From the NCBI RefSeq assembly GCF_028737205.1, contig NZ_JAQZAL010000005.1, forward strand, positions 158,308 to 222,307: a stretch of DNA of 64,000 bases. Reading direction: 5' to 3'. The notes below the pieces were generated by a model. It was given only the letters and a program-made list of their open reading frames with translations. It searched no databases and was not told where the DNA came from. Source of the stretch: Actinomycetospora lutea. Lineage in GTDB: Bacteria; Actinomycetota; Actinomycetes; Mycobacteriales; Pseudonocardiaceae. Below are positions 10,032 through 17,906 of the stretch, one piece after another. The position numbers were made by a program, and so were the translations under genes. Position 1 is the first letter of the stretch. Every line of letters begins with the position of its first letter.

Positions 10032-11342
10032 ATGGAGCACCCCGCGGTCGACGTCCTGGTGATCGGCGCCGGCGCGGGCGGGCTGTTCACCGCCGCCCGG
10101 CTCGCCCACCGCGGCTACCGCACGCTCGTGGTCGAGCGCCTCGACCGCCTCGGCGGGCGGGCCTCGAGCGAGGTGATCGACGGCTTCACGGTCAACAACG
10201 GTGCGATCGTCATCGAGACCGGCGGGATCACCGAGGCGACGTTCGCCGAGGTCGGCGCGCGCTTCGACGTGCGCCCGGCGACGCCGCCGATCCTCTACCG
10301 GCTCGGCGGCAAGGACGTCGACGTCACCGGCGGCGGCTGGGGCTACCTGCTGGGCAAGCTCACGCGCCAGGGCGCGAAGCTGCTCGACGGCCTCGGCGCG
10401 GCGCGCACCGACGACGGACTGCCCGACGGGGAGCTCTCGACCGCCGACTGGGTGCGCCGGTACACCGCGAACGAGAAGGTGCACGGGATCTTCCGCAACA
10501 TGTGCGCGTCGATCTTCGCGGTGAGCTCCGAGGACCTCCCGGCGGCGGTCTTCCTGACCTACTTCACCCGGCGCAGCGCGTTCAAGAGGTTCGGCTTCTG
10601 CCCCGAGGGCACGATCGGTGTCTGGCGCGCGCTGGCGGACGCGATCGAGGGCACGGGCCGCGGCGAGGTGTGGCTCGACAGCGAGGTGTCGTCGCTGCGG
10701 CTCGGTGCCGACGGCACGGTCAGCGCCGCGACGGTGCGGCGCGCCGGGCGCGACATCGAGGTCACCTGCCGGGTCGCGATCAGCGACGCCGGGCCCGCGG
10801 CGACCGCCGACCTCGTCGGGCGCGACCGCCTGCCCGCCGACCACACCGCCGCCGTCGACACGACGCCGTGCGCGATGCTGGTGGTCAACTTCGCGAGCCG
10901 CGAACCCCTGGTGGAGGCACCCGGACTGCTCAGCTTCGCCACCACCCGGCGCATGGCCTACGTCGCGAACTTCACCGCGACCTGCCCGGAGATGGCCCCC
11001 GACGGCTGGCACCTCTACAACGGCACCTCGGTGCCCGAGCCCGCGACCGGCGCGTTCAACGCCGACGCCGAGCTCGAGCTCCTCCACGCCGACCTCCGCG
11101 AGCAGATCCCCGGGTTCGACGGGGCGCGCGTGCTCTCCACGACCGTGTGGCGCGACGCGTGGCCGCCGCAGCGCGCCGTCGCCGGCCACGACCTGCCGCA
11201 CACCACACCGATCGCGAACCTCTGGAACGTCGGCGACGCGGTGAAGCAGTACGCCAACGGCGGCACCACGGCGTGCGCCGAGACCGCCGCGCTCGTCACC
11301 GACGAGATCGCCGCGCGGTACCCGGTCGCGGCTCTGCGCTAG
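10032..11342 (+). CDS. FAD/NAD(P)-dependent oxidoreductase of the phytoene desaturase (CrtI)-like family
   Basis: 436 residues. N-terminal FAD-binding motif DVLVIGAGAGGLFTAARLAHRG, then RLGGRASS, and a C-terminal FAD segment NLWNVGDAVKQYANGGTTACAETA. This is the CrtI/NAD-binding-8 amine-oxidase-like fold. No other carotenoid biosynthesis genes are present, and the neighbours are acyl-CoA catabolic enzymes, so a desaturase or dehydrogenase role in island A is more likely than pigment synthesis. Operator E precedes it. The gene converges on the acyl-CoA synthetase with a 6-nt gap. Confidence 0.82.
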   Translation: MEHPAVDVLVIGAGAGGLFTAARLAHRGYRTLVVERLDRLGGRASSEVIDGFTVNNGAIVIETGGITEATFAEVGARFDVRPATPPILYRLGGKDVDVTGGGWGYLLGKLTRQGAKLLDGLGAARTDDGLPDGELSTADWVRRYTANEKVHGIFRNMCASIFAVSSEDLPAAVFLTYFTRRSAFKRFGFCPEGTIGVWRALADAIEGTGRGEVWLDSEVSSLRLGADGTVSAATVRRAGRDIEVTCRVAISDAGPAATADLVGRDRLPADHTAAVDTTPCAMLVVNFASREPLVEAPGLLSFATTRRMAYVANFTATCPEMAPDGWHLYNGTSVPEPATGAFNADAELELLHADLREQIPGFDGARVLSTTVWRDAWPPQRAVAGHDLPHTTPIANLWNVGDAVKQYANGGTTACAETAALVTDEIAARYPVAALR

Positions 11343-11348
11343 GTGCAG

Positions 11349-13055
11349 CTAGGCGGGCGCCGGCTGGGTCTGCGCCACCATCCGCGCCAGGCGGAACTTC
11401 TGCACCTTGCCGGTCGGCGTCGTCGGCAGGTCCGCCGCCTCGAGGAACACCACGCGCCGCGGCACCTTGAACCGCGCGAGCTGCTCGCGGCACAGCGCGA
11501 CGAGCTCGTCGGCGGTGACCGCCGCGCCGGCCTTCGGCACCACGCACGCGACGCCGATCTCGCCCCAGCGGTCGTCGGCGACCCCGACGGCGAACGCCTG
11601 GCTGACACCCGGGTGGCGGGAGAGGACCTCCTCGACCTCCTTGGGCATGACGAGCTCGCCACCGGACTTGTAGAGCTCCTTGCTGCGCCCGGTGAGCACG
11701 ACGTAGCGGTCCTCGGTGAGGTAGCCGAGGTCGCCCGAGCGCACCCAGCCCTCGTCGTCGAGGGCCCGCGCGGTCTCCTCGGGCTTGCCCCAGAAGCCCA
11801 GCATGTTCGTCGGCCCGCGCGCGGCGAGCTCGCCCTCGCCGCCGGCCGGCAGCGGCTCGCCGGTGAGCACGTCGATCGTGCGGTACTCGGTGAGGTCCCC
11901 GGTCTCCGGCAGCCCCGCGGACCCGGCGAGCTTGACCCGGCCCACGGTCCCCGCGAGGCGCTCGAACGGGTCCTCGGGCAGCGAGAGCGTCATCGCCCCG
12001 CCCTGCTCGGTCATGCCGTAGCCGGTGACGATCTCGTCGACGCCGAGGGTGTCGCGGACCTTCTCCCACAGCCACACCGGCGCCGGCGCGGCGCCGGAGA
12101 GGATCGCGCGCAGGCTGGAGAGGTCGCGCGTCGCGAGGTCGGGGTGCTCGAGGATCGCGACGGTCATCGTCGGCACGCAGAGGATGTCGGTGGCGCGGTG
12201 GCGCTCGATGCCCTCGAGGTAGCGGCCCGGGTCGAACGCGGTCTGCGGGATGATCGCGCCGCCGACCATCATCGCCGCCATGAGGCCCTCGACGTAGCCG
12301 AACATGTGGTAGCAGGGCAGCGAGAACAGGATGCGACGGCCGTCCTCGAACGCCCGGGTCAGCGCCGACGCGTAGCCCGTGCGCTGGCTCGCGTCGTGGG
12401 TGATGAGCACGCCCTTGGGCGAGCCGGTGGTGCCCGACGTGTAGAGGATGTCGGCGACGTCGTCGGCGGCGCCACCGCGGCCCGCGCTGCCGCCCGGGTG
12501 CTCGCGGCCGAGCTGTTCGAGGTCCTCGACCGACCCGACGCCCTCCCGCCACCGCCCATCGGTCGAGAGCGTGACGACACCCCGCAGGTCCGGGAGCGCG
12601 TCCTGCTCGCCGCGGTCCCACCCGGGCGCGATCTCGTCGAGCATCCCGAGGTGGTCGAGGCCCGCGAACCCGGTCATCGTGATCAGCAGGTTGGCCTGCG
12701 ACTGCTCGAGGACGTAGTGCAGCTCGTCGGTGCGGTAGAGGAAGTTGAACGGGATCGCGACGGCGCCGGCGCGCGAGATCGCGAACTTCAGCGGCACGAA
12801 CTCGACGTAGTTCGCCATCACCAGCCCGACCCGGTCGCCCGGGCGCACGCCCAGCGCGACGAGCCCGTCGGCCAGGCGCTCGGTCCACGCGGCGACGTCG
12901 GCGTAGGTCACCGTCCGGTCGTCGGTGATCACCATCGGGCGGTCGCCGAACTCCTCGGCGCACCGCGCGAGCCGCTCGTGCAGCGCCATCGGCGTCCACT
13001 CCGGGAAGCGCCGCCGCAGCGCGTCGCGTCGTTCCTCGAGGCTCGCACCCATCAC
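11349..13055 (-). CDS. acyl-CoA synthetase (AMP-forming, FadD-like)
   Basis: 568 residues. Adenylation motifs are intact: ILYTSGTTGSPKGV (P-loop-like), GYGMTEQGG, RSGDLGYL, and the C-terminal catalytic Lys in PTTPTGKVQKFRL. It converts a carboxylic acid, ATP and CoA to acyl-CoA. Start is GTG at 13055 or the adjacent ATG at 13052, after GGGGAGTGGTGCG. An island A operator-like site lies 26 nt upstream. It is likely the entry step of island A: activation of an acid later handled by the crotonases and the acyl-CoA dehydrogenase. The substrate is unknown. Confidence 0.9.
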   Translation of the reverse strand: MMGASLEERRDALRRRFPEWTPMALHERLARCAEEFGDRPMVITDDRTVTYADVAAWTERLADGLVALGVRPGDRVGLVMANYVEFVPLKFAISRAGAVAIPFNFLYRTDELHYVLEQSQANLLITMTGFAGLDHLGMLDEIAPGWDRGEQDALPDLRGVVTLSTDGRWREGVGSVEDLEQLGREHPGGSAGRGGAADDVADILYTSGTTGSPKGVLITHDASQRTGYASALTRAFEDGRRILFSLPCYHMFGYVEGLMAAMMVGGAIIPQTAFDPGRYLEGIERHRATDILCVPTMTVAILEHPDLATRDLSSLRAILSGAAPAPVWLWEKVRDTLGVDEIVTGYGMTEQGGAMTLSLPEDPFERLAGTVGRVKLAGSAGLPETGDLTEYRTIDVLTGEPLPAGGEGELAARGPTNMLGFWGKPEETARALDDEGWVRSGDLGYLTEDRYVVLTGRSKELYKSGGELVMPKEVEEVLSRHPGVSQAFAVGVADDRWGEIGVACVVPKAGAAVTADELVALCREQLARFKVPRRVVFLEAADLPTTPTGKVQKFRLARMVAQTQPAPA

Positions 13056-13080
13056 CGCACCACTCCCCGGGCCGTTCCCC

Positions 13081-13106
13081 CGTTTTTTAGTCGCGAGAAG
13101 AATATG
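13081..13106. promoter_or_regulatory. island A operator B upstream of the acyl-CoA synthetase
   Basis: It starts CGTTTTTTAGTCGCGAGAAG and matches the site at 19564-19589 at 20 of 26 positions, including the T6 run and the AGAAT end. The dyad itself is imperfect. AT-rich against a very GC-rich background. Confidence 0.45.
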
Positions 13107-13130
13107 GGCGACCCGTGACCCGGACCACCC

Positions 13131-13898
13131 TCAGTTTCCGCGGGCGCGGAACCGGGCCAGCCGCTCGCTCACCGCCGGGTCGGCGAGGTGCTCGAGCACC
13201 ACCGCGGTCTCGCGCGCCAGCCCGTCGGACAGCGGGGCGCGCAAGCCCTCGTGCACGAGCCGCTTCGTGCGCGCCGCCGCCCCGGGGTCGACGCGCAGCA
13301 GGCGCTCGACGACCTCGTCCACCAGCGCCTCGAACCCCTCGGCGGGCGCGCTGCGCCAGGCCAGCCCGAGCGCGACCGCCTCGTCGCCGGAGAGCCGCTC
13401 GCCGAGCAGGATGTGGGTCAGCGCGCGCTGCGGCCCGAGCAGGCGCGGCAGGCGCTGCGAGCCGCCGCCCGCGGGGACCTGGCCGAGGCGCGCGTGGTTG
13501 TCGGCGAGCACCGCGTCGTCGCGCACCACCACGACGTCGGCGGCCTGCACGAACTCGAAGCCGCCCGCGGTCGCGGACCCCTCGACGGCCGCGACGACCG
13601 GCACCGGCAGTGTCGCCACCACCGAGCACGCACGGTGGAAGGCGTCGAACAGCCCGCGCAGCGCGTCCCCGCCCGCGGCGCGCCGCCGCGTCACCTCGTC
13701 CACGTCGCCACCCGCGCAGAAGTGCCCGCCGGCGCCGCGGACGACGATCACCCGCGCGCGGGTCGCGAGGTCGACGAGGTGGTCGTGCAGCGCCTCGGCC
13801 AGCGCCACGGTGATCGCGTTGCGGGCCCGCGGGCGGTGCAGGACGACGTGCCCGACGTCCCCCTCGAGCCGGGCCAGCACCGGGGCGTCCTCGGACAC
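13131..13898 (-). CDS. enoyl-CoA hydratase/isomerase family protein (crotonase fold)
   Basis: 255 residues. Crotonase features: VVRGAGGHFCAGGDVDEV and the second oxyanion loop VEGSATAGGFEFVQAADV. By eye alignment with rat enoyl-CoA hydratase, the two catalytic glutamates (Glu144, Glu164) are replaced (DNHARLG and RALTHIL), so simple hydration is doubtful; an isomerase, thioesterase or C-C cleaving role is possible. Its start faces the fusion gene across operator C, only 58 bp apart. The downstream synthetase is on the same strand but has its own operator. Confidence 0.85.
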   Translation of the reverse strand: MSEDAPVLARLEGDVGHVVLHRPRARNAITVALAEALHDHLVDLATRARVIVVRGAGGHFCAGGDVDEVTRRRAAGGDALRGLFDAFHRACSVVATLPVPVVAAVEGSATAGGFEFVQAADVVVVRDDAVLADNHARLGQVPAGGGSQRLPRLLGPQRALTHILLGERLSGDEAVALGLAWRSAPAEGFEALVDEVVERLLRVDPGAAARTKRLVHEGLRAPLSDGLARETAVVLEHLADPAVSERLARFRARGN

Positions 13899-13921
13899 GG
13901 TGACTCCTCTCCCACGGCGTG

Positions 13922-13939
13922 TTCTAATCTATATTAGAA
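13922..13939. promoter_or_regulatory. island A operator C, perfect palindrome TTCTAAT-CTAT-ATTAGAA
   Basis: Perfect 7-4-7 inverted repeat centred 32 nt from the start at 13898 and 26 nt from the start at 13957, so it can control both divergent genes. Similar sites occur at 9982, 18722 and, more distantly, 13081 and 19564. Confidence 0.7.
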
Positions 13940-13956
13940 GAATGAGGAGGGCCTGC

Positions 13957-15174
13957 ATGACGTCCCACGAGAAGTCCGCGCGCCTGCTCTACGACGCGCT
14001 CGCGACGGGCGACCGCGCGCTCCTCGACACGCTGCTCGACCCGGCCTTCACCGGCGAGGCCACCGAGGGGCTGCCGTTCGGCCTCGGCGGCGCCCACCAC
14101 GGCGCCGAGGCGATGATCGACGACTTCTGGTGGGCGATCGGGCAGCACTACCGCGCCCGCGCCGAGCCCGCCCAGTTCCTGGCCCTCGCCGACGGCGGGC
14201 TCGTCGTCCTCGGGCGCTACACCGGCAGCGCGCGCGACGGCGGGCGCGCGCTCGACGCGGCGTTCGCGCACGTCCTGACCTTCGCCGACGACGGCCGCAT
14301 CGCCTCCCTGCGCCAGTACACCGACAGCGCCCGCTGGGCCCAGGCCCTCGATCCGGCTGCCACCCGGTCCGCGCCCGCCGGCCAGCGGGAGCTGCGCGTC
14401 GTGCGCTACGACGTCGCCGACGGTGTCGCGACCGTCGAGCTCGACCGTCCCGAGGCCGGCAACGCGATCGACCCCACGATGGTCGAGGACCTCGACGAGG
14501 CCACCTTCCGCGCCGCGCACGACCCGGCGGTGCGCGCGGTGCTGATCCGCGGCGGCGGACGCAGCCTCTCGGTCGGCGGCGACCTCGCGTACTTCGCCCG
14601 CCATGCCGACGACATCCCGGCGCGCCTGCGGGGGATCATCGACCGCTACCACGTCACCCTCGACCGGCTCGCCACGCTCGAGGCGCCGGTGGTGTGCGCG
14701 GTGCACGGGGCGCTCGCCGGCGGCGGGCTCGGCCTGGCGCACGTCAGCGACATCGTCGTCGCCGCCGAGGACGCCAAGTTCGCCGTCGGCTACGGCGCGA
14801 TCGGGCTGGCCTCGGACGGGGCGAACACCTGGTACCTGCCGCGCCTGGTCGGGATGCGGCGCGCCCAGGAGATGTTCCTGCTCAACCGCGTGCTGACCGG
14901 TCCCGAGGCGCTCGAGGCCGGGATCGTCACCGAGGTGGTGCCGGCCCGCGAGCTCGCCGCGCGGGCCCGGGATCTCGCGACGACCCTCGCCGCCGGCCCC
15001 ACGCGGGCGTTCGGGCACATGAAGCGCCTGCTGCTCGCGAGCCAGGACGCGACGCTGTCCGACCAGCTCGCCGAGGAGTCCCGGCGCATGACCGCGAGCG
15101 GCGCGACGGCCGACGCGCGGGAGGGGATCACGGCGTTCGTCGAGCGCCGGCGTCCCGACTTCCGGGGACGCTAG
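13957..15174 (+). CDS. fusion of SnoaL/NTF2-like domain and enoyl-CoA hydratase domain
   Basis: 405 residues. Residues 1-130 are NTF2/SnoaL-like (ARLLYDALATGDRALLDTLLDP, with LTFADDGRIASLRQYTDS). Residues 145-405 are a crotonase domain (VATVELDRPEAGNAIDP, GRSLSVGGDLAYF, VHGALAGGGLGLAHVSDI). Crotonase domains are normally single-domain at about 260 residues, so this fusion is uncommon. By eye, the Glu equivalent to rat Glu164 is present (AQEMF) but that for Glu144 is not. AGGAGGGCCTGC fixes the ATG at 13957. It is followed after 49 nt by the Rieske dioxygenase genes on the same strand. Confidence 0.85.
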   Translation: MTSHEKSARLLYDALATGDRALLDTLLDPAFTGEATEGLPFGLGGAHHGAEAMIDDFWWAIGQHYRARAEPAQFLALADGGLVVLGRYTGSARDGGRALDAAFAHVLTFADDGRIASLRQYTDSARWAQALDPAATRSAPAGQRELRVVRYDVADGVATVELDRPEAGNAIDPTMVEDLDEATFRAAHDPAVRAVLIRGGGRSLSVGGDLAYFARHADDIPARLRGIIDRYHVTLDRLATLEAPVVCAVHGALAGGGLGLAHVSDIVVAAEDAKFAVGYGAIGLASDGANTWYLPRLVGMRRAQEMFLLNRVLTGPEALEAGIVTEVVPARELAARARDLATTLAAGPTRAFGHMKRLLLASQDATLSDQLAEESRRMTASGATADAREGITAFVERRRPDFRGR

Positions 15175-15223
15175 GCCTCGGCGCGGGTCCGGGTCCGAGC
15201 ACGAGGAGCAGAGGAGGCACGCC

Positions 15224-16498
15224 GTGACCACCACCGACGTCGATACCGACCCCGAGGCAGCCCGCATCCGCTCGCTGGTCCTCCCCGACCGCGTCCACGG
15301 CTCGATCTACACCGACCCCGACGTCTACGCCCGCGAGCTCGAGCGCATCTGGTACACGACGTGGGTCTACGTCGGGCACGCGAGCGAGGTGCCTGAGCCC
15401 AACGACTACGTGCGCAAGACGATCGGCCCGCAGCAGGTCGTCATGACCCGCGACAAGACCGGCGCGATCCACGTGCTGCACAACCGCTGCTCGCACCGCG
15501 GCAACCTCGTCTGCGACGCCGAGCGCGGCAACGCCGGCTCGTTCCGCTGCCCGTACCACGGGTGGACGTTCGCGAACACGGGCGACCTGCTCGGCTTCCC
15601 GTTCAACCAGGGCTACGGCGGCTCCTCCGCCCGCGCGCAGCTGCCCGGCCTCGCCACCGCCCCGCGCGTCGAGTCCTACCGCGGCTTCGTGTTCGCGAGC
15701 CTGTCGCCGGACGGGCCGACGCTGCGCGAGCACCTGGGCGCGGCGGCCGAGCGCCTCGACCGGCTCTGCCGGCTCTCCCCCTCCGGCGAGGTGGAGCTGA
15801 CCGCGGGCTGGGTCCGCCACGAGGTCACCGCGAACTGGAAGATGCTCGTCGAGAACGAGACCGACGGCTACCACCCGCAGTTCGTCCACTCCTCGATCTT
15901 CTCGATCTCGGGCAGCGGCATCGGCGCGCTCTACAGCGACAAGTCGACGGCGGTGACGCGCGCGCTCGGCGGCGGGCACACCGAGAACGACCTGAGCCCC
16001 GAGTTCCGCCGCCTCGGGGTGCCGATGGGCTGGGCGGGCACGCCCGAGGCCAAGATCCCGGACTACGTCGCCGCCATGCGCGACGCCTACGGCACCGACA
16101 CCGCCGACGAGATCATGATCGACGGCTCGCCCCACGTCATGATCTTCCCGAACCTGTTCGTCGCGGAGATCCAGCTCTTCCAGATCCAGCCGCTCGCGGT
16201 CGACCGCACCGTCCAGCACGTCACCGCGATCCAGTTCGCGGGCGCGCCCGACCTCAACCGCCGGCTCGTCACCCAGTGCGTCGGCTCGGTCGGGCCCGCC
16301 GGGATGCTGCTGGCCGACGACGCGGAGATGTACGAGCGCAACCAGCGCGGCGTCGCGCAGCGCCGGCCGGAGTGGCTCGACCTGACCCGCGGGCTCCACC
16401 GCGAGCGCGTCGACGACGACGGCCACACGATCGGCACCGCCACCGACGAGACGTCGATGCGCGCGATGTGGCGGCACTACCTGGAGCTGATGACATGA
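15224..16498 (+). CDS. aromatic ring-hydroxylating dioxygenase, alpha (Rieske) subunit
   Basis: 424 residues. The Rieske cluster ligands are CSHRG and CPYHGW (residues about 88-110). The mononuclear iron motif ENETDGYHPQFVH contains the bridging Asp and the two His, and a C-terminal Asp is in LLADDAEMYERNQ. It forms an oligomer with the beta subunit encoded next, with an ATGA overlap. Such enzymes insert both O atoms of O2 into an aromatic ring or carboxylate. No ferredoxin or reductase gene is nearby, so electrons must come from proteins encoded elsewhere. GAGGAGCAGAGGAGG precedes the GTG. Confidence 0.93.
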   Translation: MTTTDVDTDPEAARIRSLVLPDRVHGSIYTDPDVYARELERIWYTTWVYVGHASEVPEPNDYVRKTIGPQQVVMTRDKTGAIHVLHNRCSHRGNLVCDAERGNAGSFRCPYHGWTFANTGDLLGFPFNQGYGGSSARAQLPGLATAPRVESYRGFVFASLSPDGPTLREHLGAAAERLDRLCRLSPSGEVELTAGWVRHEVTANWKMLVENETDGYHPQFVHSSIFSISGSGIGALYSDKSTAVTRALGGGHTENDLSPEFRRLGVPMGWAGTPEAKIPDYVAAMRDAYGTDTADEIMIDGSPHVMIFPNLFVAEIQLFQIQPLAVDRTVQHVTAIQFAGAPDLNRRLVTQCVGSVGPAGMLLADDAEMYERNQRGVAQRRPEWLDLTRGLHRERVDDDGHTIGTATDETSMRAMWRHYLELMT

Positions 16499-16989
16499 CC
16501 ACGGCGCTCGCGATCGACCTCCGGGAGGCCGAGCAGTTCCTCTACCGCGAGGCGCGCCTGGCCGATGCGTTCGCGCTCGAGGAGTGGGAGGCGCTCTGGA
16601 CCGACGACGCCGTCTACCACGTGCCGGTCGACCCCGACGCCGACCCGCGCACGCACATGTCGATCGTCTTCGACAACCGCGGGCGGATCGCGACGCGCAT
16701 CAAGCAGCTGCAGACCGGCCGGCGGCACTCGCAGCGCCCGCCGTCGCGGCTGTGCCGGTCGGTGACGAACGTCGAGGTGCTGGGCGTCGAGGGCGGTGAC
16801 GACAGGGGCGACACCGTCGTCGGTTCCGTCGTCCAGATCCTCGAGTCGCGCGACCGCGGCGCGACGTGGTGGGTCGGGCGGGTCACCCACCGCCTGCGTC
16901 GTCTCGACGGCGAGCTGCGCATGGCCGCCAAGACCGTGGTCCTCGTCGACAGCGACCGCGCCCTGCCGACGATGTCGTTCCTGATCTGA
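16495..16989 (+). CDS. aromatic ring-hydroxylating dioxygenase, beta (small) subunit
   Basis: 164 residues of the NTF2-fold small-subunit family: EAEQFLYREARLADAFALEEW at the start, WTDDAVYHVPVD, and RVTHRLRRLDGELRMAAKTV at the end. The ATG overlaps the alpha stop codon (ATGA), so the two are translationally coupled. It is structural in most dioxygenases of this type and supports hexamer assembly. Length and motifs are normal. Confidence 0.92.
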   Translation: MTTALAIDLREAEQFLYREARLADAFALEEWEALWTDDAVYHVPVDPDADPRTHMSIVFDNRGRIATRIKQLQTGRRHSQRPPSRLCRSVTNVEVLGVEGGDDRGDTVVGSVVQILESRDRGATWWVGRVTHRLRRLDGELRMAAKTVVLVDSDRALPTMSFLI

Positions 16990-17246
16990 TGGACGTCGTC
17001 GCCAGCGAGTTCGCCACCGTGTCCGTCTCGGTCGACGACCACGGCAACGGCACGCGCCTGCGTCTCGAGGACCTGCGCACCGGGACGGTGCGCTTCCTCG
17101 ACGCGCTCGAGCTGGAGTCGATCGTGTGGGCGCCGGAGAGCTGGATGCGCGCGCTGCTCGACCCGTCCCAGCACCGGTGGCGCGACGCCGACCGGGGCCC
17201 CGCGCAGGAGTCGATGCCGGAGCCGCCCGAGGAGCCGCCCGCCTAG
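16989..17246 (+). CDS. small conserved protein of Rieske dioxygenase clusters
   Basis: 85 residues, beginning MDVVASEFATVSVSVDDHGN and containing LDALELESIVWAPESWMRALLDP. Its ATG overlaps the beta-subunit stop (TGATG), so it belongs to the same operon. The pattern of EFA..V.V, NG.RL, LELESL.W resembles short proteins found beside dioxygenase genes in other actinomycetes and sometimes labelled dihydrodiol dehydrogenase; at this size it cannot be a dehydrogenase by itself. Role unknown, perhaps assembly or electron transfer support. Confidence 0.7.
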   Translation: MDVVASEFATVSVSVDDHGNGTRLRLEDLRTGTVRFLDALELESIVWAPESWMRALLDPSQHRWRDADRGPAQESMPEPPEEPPA

Positions 17247-17249
17247 GAT
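17244..17249 (+). promoter_or_regulatory. putative leaderless promoter -10 (TAGGAT)
   Basis: TAGGAT ends 6 nt before the GTG of the TetR gene and overlaps the previous stop codon. The same TAGGNT-N6-GTG arrangement occurs before the TetR genes at 20800 and 40796. Confidence 0.45.
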
Positions 17250-17255
17250 CACGCC

Positions 17256-17906
17256 GTGCCCCGGGAGCGGACCGCGCGGCCGTCGGCCGACGGCGCGCCC
17301 ACGTCGGGACGGAAGTCCGCCCGCACGCGCGAGCGCATCCTCGCCGCGGCCGCGCAGATCCTCAGCCGCAAGGGCTGGGCGGGCACGCGGCTGGTCGACA
17401 TCGCCGAGGTCGCCGCGGTGCAGGCGCCCGCGGTGTACTACTACTGGACCTCGCGCGAGGACCTGCTGGCCGAGGTCGTCGTCACCGGCCAGCAGGCGAC
17501 GCTCGAGCACGTCGTCGCGTCGCTGGACGCCCTGCCCGCGGACGCCTCGGCGTTCGACCGGATCGACCGCGCGATCGCGGCGCACCTCGAGGTGGTGCTG
17601 CGCCGCTCCGAGTTCTCGCTGGCCGCGATCCGCAACGCCGCGCAGCTGCCCGACGACATCCGCGAGCGCCAGCTCGTCGGCCAGCGCGCGTACGCCGACG
17701 TGTGGCGCGGGCTCGTCGAGGACGCCGTCGCCGCCGGGGAGCTGACCGCCGACGTCGACGCGCGCGCGGCGCGCATGCTCGTGCTCGGCGCGCTGAACTG
17801 GGCGCCGGAGTGGTGGAACCCGGAGCGCGGGCCGCTCGAGGAGGTCGTCGCGACCACCCAGCACGTCGTGCGCCGGGGGCTCGCCAGGGCAGCTAGCGGC
17901 CGGTGA
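17256..17906 (+). CDS. TetR family transcriptional regulator (island A, copy 1)
   Basis: 216 residues. Helix-turn-helix LVDIAEVAAVQAPAVYYYW near residue 50, followed by TSREDLLAEVV. The C-terminal part ends LGALNWAPEWWNPERGPLEEVV. It is clearly paralogous to the TetR at 20800 (QAPAIYYYFSSREDL and LGALNWTAEWWDPARG). It likely represses island A through one of the two operator subclasses, with an acyl-CoA or aromatic acid as inducer; this is inferred from position. The last 14 bp overlap the convergent hydratase gene. Confidence 0.88.
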   Translation: MPRERTARPSADGAPTSGRKSARTRERILAAAAQILSRKGWAGTRLVDIAEVAAVQAPAVYYYWTSREDLLAEVVVTGQQATLEHVVASLDALPADASAFDRIDRAIAAHLEVVLRRSEFSLAAIRNAAQLPDDIRERQLVGQRAYADVWRGLVEDAVAAGELTADVDARAARMLVLGALNWAPEWWNPERGPLEEVVATTQHVVRRGLARAASGR

